DNA of 7,794 bases. Origin: Verrucomicrobiales bacterium (GTDB lineage Bacteria > Verrucomicrobiota > Verrucomicrobiia > Limisphaerales > JAFMIX01). The notes under the pieces were generated by a model. The model worked only from the letters and a program-made list of their open reading frames with translations, searched no databases and had not been told where the DNA came from. Below are positions 1 to 5,730 of the stretch, in pieces. A program made the position numbers and the translations under genes. The stretch lies in contig JAFMIX010000097.1 of assembly GCA_017853785.1 (NCBI GenBank), positions 1-7,794 of the forward strand, read 5' to 3'. Positions within the stretch are counted from its first letter, which is position 1. Each line of letters opens with the position of its first letter.

Positions 1-42
1 GAATGTTGCGGGCGAATGTAGCCATTTTCCAATTGTGAGCAA

Positions 43-71
43 GGCGGGAACCGCATTTCGCGATTCCCGCC
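43..71 (-). terminator. GC-rich hairpin after pstS (possible terminator or intercistronic stabiliser)
   Basis: An inverted repeat pairs GGCGGGAA (43-50) with TTCCCGCC (64-71). After one C/A mismatch three more pairs (52-54 with 60-62) close a 5-base ATTTC loop. It begins 47 bases past the pstS stop codon in the direction of pstS transcription. There is no proper U-tract: the RNA after the stem reads UUGCUCAC. It is therefore either a poor intrinsic terminator, a Rho-linked 3' end, or a stem protecting the pstS message from 3' exonucleases. The stem is clearly visible; its function is inference. The rest of positions 1-118 holds no gene I can support. Confidence 0.45.
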
Positions 72-118
72 CGCCCGGTTAGTGAACTCTGGAGGAACAG
101 AGGCTCAATTCATTTTGA

Positions 119-967
119 TTATTCCCGCAGGTTTTTCGGGAGCGGGAAATAGCCCACGTCCTTCACGACCTTCTGGCCCTCGTCGCTGCGGATCCAATTC
201 AGGTATTTGGCGATGTCGCCCTTGTCCAGCGCGGGGTTCACGTAGATGAACAAGTGCCGCCAGATGGGGTATTTGCCGGAGACGACATTCTCCTCGGTCG
301 GCTCGATGGCGGGGGAGGCATCGTCCTTCTTGATGGAGAGGTGCTTCGCACCCGCGCCGTAGGCTGCGCCGCCGTAGCCGATGCCGAGCTTGTCCTTGGC
401 GACCGCCTGCAACACCGCCGCCGTGCCCGGCATGGTCTGGGCCTTGGCCGCAAAGTCCGCGCCCTTGAGGACGTGCTCCTTGAAGAACTCATAGGTGCCG
501 GAACTGTTCTCGCGGCTGTAGACGGTAATGGGAGCATCCGCGCCGCCGACATCCTTCCAGTTCTTGATCTTGCCGGCGAAGATGTCGCTCACCTGCGCGA
601 CGGAGAGTTCCTTCACGGCATTGTCCGCGCTGACGTAGACGGAGAGGCCGTCGAGGGCGACCTTGTATTCGGTGGGGCGTTTACTGAAAGCCTTCACACA
701 ATTGCCAATTTCCGCCGCCTTGGCCTTGCGGGAAGCGTTGCAGAGATCAGTGGTCTGGTTTTGCAGCGCGGCGAAGCCCGTGCCCGTGCCGCCGCCGGTG
801 ACTTGGATTTTCACATCTTTGTTTGCGCCCATGTAGGTCTCGGCCCACTTCTGGGCAAGGATGACCATGGTGTCCGAGCCTTTGACGGTGATGGGGTCGG
901 CGGCGGCCGAGGCGGCCAAGCCGGTCGCAAGAGCGACGATGCTGAATTGTTTAAGTACGTTTTTCAT
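119..967 (-). CDS. pstS: Phosphate ABC transporter periplasmic phosphate-binding protein PstS
   Basis: This is a 282-residue secreted substrate-binding protein of the PstS family. It captures inorganic phosphate in the periplasm and delivers it to the PstC/PstA permease and PstB ATPase, which are not in the window. Residues 1-23 form a Sec signal peptide (basic MKNVLKQ start, hydrophobic core, ASAAA then Asp-Pro), with no lipobox Cys, so the mature protein should be soluble. PstS family landmarks are GSDTM at 30-34, the glycine loop GGGTGTG at 58-64, DGLSVYV at 106-112, the phosphate-contacting SRENSSGTYEFF at 151-162, and a C-terminal SDEGQKVV helix followed by GYFPLP. Cys76 and Cys90 could form a disulfide. 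I chose the internal Met at 967 rather than the frame's upstream Met at 1051. It starts the signal peptide, is preceded by a GGAAG ribosome site, and leaves the porin stop and the Pho-like box outside the gene. It is the second gene after the porin, 64 bp downstream of it. PstS identity is secure; strict phosphate specificity is inferred from the family. Confidence 0.93.
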   Translation of the reverse strand: MKNVLKQFSIVALATGLAASAAADPITVKGSDTMVILAQKWAETYMGANKDVKIQVTGGGTGTGFAALQNQTTDLCNASRKAKAAEIGNCVKAFSKRPTEYKVALDGLSVYVSADNAVKELSVAQVSDIFAGKIKNWKDVGGADAPITVYSRENSSGTYEFFKEHVLKGADFAAKAQTMPGTAAVLQAVAKDKLGIGYGGAAYGAGAKHLSIKKDDASPAIEPTEENVVSGKYPIWRHLFIYVNPALDKGDIAKYLNWIRSDEGQKVVKDVGYFPLPKNLRE

Positions 968-975
968 AATTATGT

Positions 976-980
976 CTTCC
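976..980 (-). promoter_or_regulatory. Ribosome binding site of pstS
   Basis: On the minus strand GGAAG lies 8 bases before the ATG at 967. It supports the 282-residue start over the longer frame. It stands out because the porin, the RND permease and the adaptor have no recognisable Shine-Dalgarno sequence. Confidence 0.6.
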
Positions 981-1013
981 GTAGATTTTGACGGTTTTTT
1001 TCGGAATTTGTTA

Positions 1014-1030
1014 GTTACGTTTGCGTGACG
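1014..1030 (-). promoter_or_regulatory. Pho-box-like direct repeat upstream of pstS
   Basis: The minus strand reads CGTCACGCAAACGTAAC. Two GTnAC half-sites lie exactly 11 bases apart around a GCAAA spacer, the geometry of PhoB-type Pho boxes. About 10 of 17 positions agree with the E. coli consensus. It matches the box upstream of the porin at 14 of 17 positions. It starts one base after the porin stop codon and ends 46 bases before the pstS ATG, so it fits wholly in the gap. I see no convincing -10 hexamer at the expected distance; CAAAAT at 985-990 (minus strand) is only a weak candidate. The repeat is seen directly; binding by a PhoB-like regulator is inferred. Confidence 0.6.
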
Positions 1031-1031
1031 T

Positions 1032-2330
1032 TTAGAATTTCCAGACAGCATCCGCCATGATACGCGTCGCCCCGGAGTTCACGGGATTGTTGATGGCCTT
1101 GGTCATAAAGCAGGACAACCCCAAGGTGAGCGAGTCGTAGGGCGAGTAGCTGAACTTGAGCCAATGCCCCTTGATGTTCGTTCCGGAGCCGTAAGAGGTG
1201 CCGGAAATCGAACCGAAGTCGGATTCCACGAACTCTTCATACCAAGCGTCAGCCTGCAACGCCTCCCACCGGTAATCCAGTTGCCACGTCCCCTTCTTGC
1301 CGGCTTTGCCAAACTGCATCCCGATGGAATAGCCTTCATTATCGCGCGGAGCGCCGGAGTTATGCACAAAGTCGCCGCTCAAGCTGATTGGAAACGCCCC
1401 AGGATACATCGGAAACGACTCCAGCGTGTGGGTGATGCCGCCGTCAAAATAGACGGGGCGGTATTGATAGCGCAGGGTGTTGGCCACGCCGTTGATGGTG
1501 GCGCGAGTGTTTCCGCGGCCGCCGTCAGGAACATTGGCGGAGGCAAGCGAACGGTCGCTCATGAGGCCGAAGGCCGCCGCGCCCGCCGTGCTGCTCCATG
1601 TGGCATTCCATTTGGCGTCCCAACGCAACTGGGCACCACCGAAGTAGGCGTCACTGCTGGTGCCGCTGGCCTCGTAAAGCGCGAAGGCTCCTGCATTCAA
1701 CCTCATCGTATGCACATCGTTAATGTTGTAAGCCAACTGCGCCGCGATGCCTTCCGGCGTGTAGTCCTTGTCGAACATCATCGTGGATGGAAACACAAAC
1801 GGGTTCTCCATCTTGCCGAAGGTGAAACTCCCCGCCCAATCCGGCGTGTGAATCGGCGACCACTTGGCATAGGCGAGGTCAATGTAGATGAGTTTCTTCG
1901 AGCCGTTCCCGGTGAACGTGGTGTTGCCGGAAATCGGATCGCCACCGCCAGAGCCTTCGCTTGAAGTCAGTTTCAGGCCCACTTCGAAATCGTTCATCAA
2001 ATCCACTGTGAAGCCGAAGCGCAGCCGGTAGCGAAACCGATGCCGCTCCACATAAGCCGGGTTTTCCCCGTAGATGCCATCGTAGCGCAGCCGCAGGTCG
2101 CCGTTGAACTTCAACGCCGTCACCCAATCGGCCATCCCGGTCTTGGAAGCAAAGGCCGTGGCGAAATTCTTGTCCGCCTCGTCGCGCAAATCCTGCGCTT
2201 CCTTCGTCGTCAGGATTCCCTTGTCCACCAGCTTGTCAATGAGCGCGTCCGCCGATTGTGCGTGCGCCGTCGTGCCGAGCGTGGCGAACGCCGCCGCCGT
2301 GAGTGCCAGAATCTTCAGTTTGTTTTTCAT
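1032..2330 (-). CDS. Putative outer-membrane porin (Porin_5-like), probable phosphate-starvation porin
   Basis: This is a 432-residue outer-membrane beta-barrel protein. Residues 1-24 are a signal peptide ending AHA before Gln25. Residues 28-55 form a short helical segment (ALIDKLVDKGILTTKEAQDL) typical of 'putative porin' proteins, where it precedes the barrel. From about 72 on, the chain shows alternating polar and hydrophobic strands (for example LKFNGDLRLRYDG, HRFRYRLRFGFTVDL). The family-like stretch FGKMENPFVF (171-180), followed by DYTPEG, closely resembles the Porin_5 'GKMKNPF...NPEG' region. The chain ends MADAVWKF, and the terminal Phe is the usual barrel-assembly signal. I chose the Met at 2330 because it begins the signal peptide; the frame extends 22 codons further upstream without family character. 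No Shine-Dalgarno is visible before it. It is the first gene of a unit with pstS and sits behind a Pho-box-like array, so I infer a role in phosphate or phosphate-compound entry, analogous to OprP/PhoE but not demonstrably homologous. General porin identity is good; substrate is inference. Confidence 0.82.
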   Translation of the reverse strand: MKNKLKILALTAAAFATLGTTAHAQSADALIDKLVDKGILTTKEAQDLRDEADKNFATAFASKTGMADWVTALKFNGDLRLRYDGIYGENPAYVERHRFRYRLRFGFTVDLMNDFEVGLKLTSSEGSGGGDPISGNTTFTGNGSKKLIYIDLAYAKWSPIHTPDWAGSFTFGKMENPFVFPSTMMFDKDYTPEGIAAQLAYNINDVHTMRLNAGAFALYEASGTSSDAYFGGAQLRWDAKWNATWSSTAGAAAFGLMSDRSLASANVPDGGRGNTRATINGVANTLRYQYRPVYFDGGITHTLESFPMYPGAFPISLSGDFVHNSGAPRDNEGYSIGMQFGKAGKKGTWQLDYRWEALQADAWYEEFVESDFGSISGTSYGSGTNIKGHWLKFSYSPYDSLTLGLSCFMTKAINNPVNSGATRIMADAVWKF

Positions 2331-2369
2331 CGTGTGGTTTTGGTTGTTTGCAAAATTGATTGCGCCGAC

Positions 2370-2375
2370 ATTACA
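2370..2375 (-). promoter_or_regulatory. Candidate -10 element of the porin-pstS promoter
   Basis: The minus strand carries TGTAAT, 5 of 6 matches to TATAAT. It lies 10 bases downstream of the proximal GTAAC half-site at 2386-2390, the spacing expected where a PhoB-type regulator replaces the -35 element. Transcription would start near 2363, leaving a leader of about 33 bases before the porin ATG. Six-base matches are common, so confidence rests on the spacing. Confidence 0.4.
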
Positions 2376-2385
2376 ATGCGGGCGC

Positions 2386-2424
2386 GTTACGAACAAAGGT
2401 CGGGATTGTTACATTTGCGTTACA
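2386..2424 (-). promoter_or_regulatory. Pho-box-like array upstream of the porin
   Basis: The core, 2408-2424 on the minus strand, reads TGTAACGCAAATGTAAC: two TGTAAC half-sites with an 11-base period, agreeing with about 11 of 17 positions of the E. coli Pho box. A third GTAAC at 2386-2390 lies exactly 22 bases (two periods) further downstream, so all three half-sites face the same side of the helix. The candidate -10 at 2370-2375 follows at 10 bases. The core matches the box before pstS at 14 of 17 positions, including the identical GCAAA spacer. The repeats and phasing are seen directly; control by a PhoB/PhoR-type system is inferred. Confidence 0.62.
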
Positions 2425-2527
2425 AGCCGTTCGCACCCCATTCCGGTTCTAGTGCTGAAACCATGTCCCAAGCTCGCACCCTGAACATTGTAGAAATGCC
2501 TCTGTTCTTGTAACTAAACCGCCCTGA

Positions 2528-2533
2528 TATAAC
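2528..2533 (+). promoter_or_regulatory. Candidate -10 element of the efflux operon promoter
   Basis: TATAAC matches the sigma-70 -10 hexamer at 5 of 6 positions, 14 bases before the permease ATG. Transcription would begin around 2540, giving a leader of only about 8 bases. No good -35 sits at 16-18 bases upstream: TTCTTG at 2505-2510 is poor, and TTGTAA at 2508-2513 is too close. Either an activator is needed or the real promoter lies elsewhere in the intergenic region. Confidence 0.35.
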
Positions 2534-2547
2534 GTCTCCCCCCACGC

Positions 2548-5500
2548 ATGAATCTCGTTGCCACCGCCCTGCGCCGCCCGATGACCGTCCTCGTGCTCGT
2601 CATCGCCGTCTGCCTCGGCGCGACCGTTTCGCTCCAGCGCATGACGCGCGACATCTTCCCGCCGCTCGGCATCCCCACCATCTACGTCGCCCAACCTTTC
2701 GGCGGCATGGACCCGGCCCAGATGGAAGGCTATCTCACCTACCGCTACGAATACCATTTCCTCTACATCGCCGGCATTGAACACGTCGAGTCCAAGTCCA
2801 TCCAGGGCGCTTCCATCATGAAGCTCCAGTTCCATCCCGGCACGGACATGAGCCAGGCCATGTCCGAAACCGTCGCCCAAGTGAACCGCTCCCGCGCCTT
2901 CATGCCGCCCGGCACGCCCGCGCCCTTCATTATGCGCTTCGATGCCGGCAGCGTCGCCGTTGGCTACCTCGTTTTCTCCACCGACGACCCGAACATCACG
3001 CTCGGCCAGATGCAGGATCAGGCGCTCAACCGCGTCCGCCCCTCGTTCGCCACGCTGCCCGGCGTGTCCGCGCCGCCGCCGTTCGGCGGCAGCTCGCGCA
3101 GCATCGTCGTCAACGTCAACCCCGACCGCATGCGCGCCTACGGTCTTTCGCCCGACGACATCGTGCAGGCGCTCGCGCACGGCAACACCATCAGCCCGTC
3201 CGGCAACATGAATCTCGGCGACAAATATCCAGTCGTCCCGATGAACGCCATCGTCACCAACATCAAAGACCTCGAAACCGTCCCGCTGAAAAAAACCGCC
3301 AACGGCGCGGTCTTCGTACGCGACGTCGCCACCGTCGAGGACGCCGCCGATGTCACCACCTCCTACGCGCTCGCGAACGGCCGCCGCACCGTCTATCTGC
3401 CCGTCACCAAACGCGCCGACGCCTCCACCGTTGCCGTCGTAGACCTCGTGAAGAAAAATCTTCCCGAATTTCAAAAACTTCTGCCCGACGGCCTCAAGGT
3501 CAGCTACGAATTCGATCAATCGCCCGTCGTCAAACGCTCCATCAGCGATTTGCTCAAGGAAGGCGGCCTCGGCGCGATTCTCACCGGCCTCATGGTGCTG
3601 CTCTTTCTGCGCGACTGGCGCACCGCCTTCATCGTTGTCATCAACATACCGCTCGCGCTGCTTGCCGCGGTGTTCGCGCTCTGGGCGTCCGGCCAGAACA
3701 TCCACTTGATGACGCTCGGCGGTCTCGCACTTGCCGTCGGCATCCTCGTGGACGAAGCCACCGTCGCCGTGGAAAACATCCACGCCCACATCGCTCGCGG
3801 ACGTTCGCCCGCCCGCGCCGCGCTCGACGGCACGCTGGAAACCGCTTTGCCTCGTTTGCTCGCGATGCTCTGCGTCCTTGCCGTTTTCGTGCCCGCGTTC
3901 TTCATGGTCGGCGCGGCCAAGGCGCTGTTCGTGCCGCTCGCGCTCGCCGTCGGTTTCGCGATGATCGCGTCCTTCATCCTCTCCAGCACGCTCGTGCCGA
4001 TCTTGAGCGTGTGGTTTCTACGCGGTCACGCCACCGAAGTCCACGACGCCTCGTTCATCGGCAAGATGCAGAACTCCTACGCCGGTCTTCTGCGCCGCGT
4101 GCTGACGTTGCGCTGGCCGCTCGTTGCCGCATATCTAGCCATCGCCGCGCTTGCCATCTGGTTCATCGGCGGACGCCTCGGCACGGAAATTTTCCCCAAG
4201 ACCGACACCGGCCAATTCGCGCTCCGCTTCCGCGCGCCGAGCGGCACGCAGGTCGGCCTCACCGAGAAAATCGCGCAGAAGATTCTCGCCACCATCGCCC
4301 GCGAAGCCGGCGGCGCAGACAAGGTGGATGTCACCATCGGCATGGTCGGCGTGCACAACTCCAGCTTCCCCGTCAACCTCGTCCATCTCTGGAACGGTGG
4401 ACCGGAAGAAGGCTGGCTCGCCGTGCAACTCAAGCGTGACAGCGGCATTCAGGTGGACGCCTTTCGCGAAAAACTGCGCGGCGTGCTGGCGAAAGAATTG
4501 CCCGACGTGCGCCTCTCGTTTGAGCCGCAGGACATCGTCACGCGCGTGATGAGCTTCGGTTCGCCCACGCCGATTGAAGTTGCCGTCAGCGGGCCGAACA
4601 TCGCCGTCAGCAAAGGCCACGCGGAAAAAATTCTCGCCAAGCTCCGCGAGATTCCGTTCCTGCGCGACGTGCAGATTGCGCAAACACTCGATTTCCCCAC
4701 CGTCAACGTGGACATCAACCGCGAGCGCGCCGGCCTGCTCGGCGTGAAGGTGGATGACGTCACCAAGTCGCTCGTCGCTGCCACCACATCGAGCCGCTTC
4801 ACCGTTGCGAACTTCTGGGCCGACGCCGCTTCCGGCATCAGCTACAATCTGCAAGTGCAGATTCCCGAAGCGCGCACGACGTCCATCGAGGATTTAAAAA
4901 ATGTTCCCGTCAATTCCGACAACGGCAAAACCGTCCTCCTCCGTAACGTCGCCAACATCAGGCAGGACACCGCCGTCGGCACATACGAACGCTACAACAT
5001 GGCGCGCGTCGTCAGCGTCACCGCCAACATCCAAGGTGCGGATCTCGGCACAGCCATCCGCGCCGTGAACCGCGCGCTCACCGCCGTGGGCGCTCCGCCC
5101 GACGCCAAGACCAAAGTGGACTTGCGGGGTCAGGTTGTGCCGCTGCTGCAGCTCACCGACGGGTTTCGCACGGGGCTCAGCCTCGCCGTCGCCGCCATCT
5201 TCCTGCTGCTCATGGCGAATTTCCAATCCGTACGCCTCGCGCTCGCCGTCGTCTCCACCGTGCCCGCCGTGCTCGCGGGCATCGCGCTGACGCTCTGGAT
5301 CACCGGCACGACGCTCAACGTCCAATCCGCGATGGGCGCAATCATGTCTGTCGGCGTGGCCGTGGCCAACGCCATCCTGCTCGTCACCTTCGCCGAGAAA
5401 GCCTGCGTCACCGGCAGCGAACCACTCGCCGCCGCCATCGAAGGCGCGCGTAGCCGGTTGCGCCCGATTCTGATGACCACTTGCGCGATGATTGCCGGCA

Positions 5501-5709
5501 TGACCCCCCTTGCGCTCGGCTTCGGCGACGGTGGCGACCAGACCGCACCGCTCGGCCGTGCCGTCGTGGGCGGTCTGCTGTTCGCCACGTTCGCCACGCT
5601 CTTTGTGCTGCCGGGCGCGTTCGCACTGCTCGCCAGCCGCAGGGTTCGCTCCGCCTCACTCAACCCCGATGACCCCGCCAGCCCGCATTACTCGGCTGCC
5701 AAACCCTGA
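2548..5709 (+). CDS. Efflux RND transporter permease subunit (HAE1/AcrB-like)
   Basis: This is a full-length, 1053-residue inner-membrane RND pump subunit, which in the family trimerises and drives export by proton influx. The topology is classical. TM1 lies at about 12-28, followed by a large periplasmic porter/docking region to about 330. TM2-TM6 lie between about 337 and 490 and TM7 at about 522-541. A second periplasmic half follows to about 873, then TM8-TM12 to about 1030. The internal duplication typical of RND proteins is evident. TM4 reads VGILVDEATVAVEN (397-410): Asp402 matches the first Asp of the AcrB DD pair and Glu403 replaces the second. TM10 reads VGVAVANAILLV (935-946), with Ala940 at the place of the AcrB relay lysine K940. 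Arg970 and Thr977 in the RLRPILMT segment of TM11 look conserved with AcrB R971/T978. The TM4 signature differs from the CzcA/CusA heavy-metal class, so drug, lipid or small-amphiphile export is more likely, but no substrate can be named. It is the first gene of a permease-adaptor-outer-membrane-factor operon. Its ATG lacks a Shine-Dalgarno. The start is fixed by the typical N-terminal helix MNLVATALRRPMTVLV. Confidence 0.93.
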   Translation: MNLVATALRRPMTVLVLVIAVCLGATVSLQRMTRDIFPPLGIPTIYVAQPFGGMDPAQMEGYLTYRYEYHFLYIAGIEHVESKSIQGASIMKLQFHPGTDMSQAMSETVAQVNRSRAFMPPGTPAPFIMRFDAGSVAVGYLVFSTDDPNITLGQMQDQALNRVRPSFATLPGVSAPPPFGGSSRSIVVNVNPDRMRAYGLSPDDIVQALAHGNTISPSGNMNLGDKYPVVPMNAIVTNIKDLETVPLKKTANGAVFVRDVATVEDAADVTTSYALANGRRTVYLPVTKRADASTVAVVDLVKKNLPEFQKLLPDGLKVSYEFDQSPVVKRSISDLLKEGGLGAILTGLMVLLFLRDWRTAFIVVINIPLALLAAVFALWASGQNIHLMTLGGLALAVGILVDEATVAVENIHAHIARGRSPARAALDGTLETALPRLLAMLCVLAVFVPAFFMVGAAKALFVPLALAVGFAMIASFILSSTLVPILSVWFLRGHATEVHDASFIGKMQNSYAGLLRRVLTLRWPLVAAYLAIAALAIWFIGGRLGTEIFPKTDTGQFALRFRAPSGTQVGLTEKIAQKILATIAREAGGADKVDVTIGMVGVHNSSFPVNLVHLWNGGPEEGWLAVQLKRDSGIQVDAFREKLRGVLAKELPDVRLSFEPQDIVTRVMSFGSPTPIEVAVSGPNIAVSKGHAEKILAKLREIPFLRDVQIAQTLDFPTVNVDINRERAGLLGVKVDDVTKSLVAATTSSRFTVANFWADAASGISYNLQVQIPEARTTSIEDLKNVPVNSDNGKTVLLRNVANIRQDTAVGTYERYNMARVVSVTANIQGADLGTAIRAVNRALTAVGAPPDAKTKVDLRGQVVPLLQLTDGFRTGLSLAVAAIFLLLMANFQSVRLALAVVSTVPAVLAGIALTLWITGTTLNVQSAMGAIMSVGVAVANAILLVTFAEKACVTGSEPLAAAIEGARSRLRPILMTTCAMIAGMTPLALGFGDGGDQTAPLGRAVVGGLLFATFATLFVLPGAFALLASRRVRSASLNPDDPASPHYSAAKP

Positions 5710-5730
5710 CACAGCCAACGAACCTCAAAA

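Noticed and set aside
1..25. Possible start of a further minus-strand gene (ATG at 25, reading MATFARNI to the edge), which could be pstC.
   Set aside because: Only eight codons are visible, with just a GGA near the start codon. Nothing identifies the product, though its position 93 bases after pstS fits a pst operon.
87..102. Small inverted repeat CTCTG...CAGAG downstream of pstS.
   Set aside because: Five base pairs with a six-base loop is expected by chance; the hairpin at 43-71 is far stronger.
968..1051. N-terminal extension of pstS to the Met at 1051.
   Set aside because: It would bury the signal peptide behind 28 charged residues, overlap the porin's 3' end and cover the Pho-like box; the Met at 967 has a ribosome site.
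1164..1964. 266-codon plus-strand open frame opposite the porin.
   Set aside because: No signal peptide, domain or ribosome site, and the opposite strand encodes a coherent beta-barrel protein with a terminal Phe.
2463..2513. 16-codon open frame MSQARTLNIVEMPLFL upstream of the permease, a candidate leader peptide.
   Set aside because: No ribosome site, no regulatory residue run, no attenuator-like hairpins, and it lies upstream of the candidate -10 at 2528.
2489..2514. TGT/GTAAC words near 2490, 2504 and 2510 as a possible Pho box for the efflux operon.
   Set aside because: Spacings of 14 and 6 bases do not fit the 11-base period required.
3739..3780. Heavy-metal (CzcA/CusA) class assignment for the RND permease.
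   Set aside because: TM4 reads VGILVDEATVAVEN and lacks the metal-class DFGxxVDGAV-type signature; HAE1-like assignment fits better.
2449..3789. 446-codon minus-strand open frame opposite the permease.
   Set aside because: Low-complexity, Gly/Asp/Val/Arg-rich translation with no family features; it is the antisense shadow of a high-GC coding frame.
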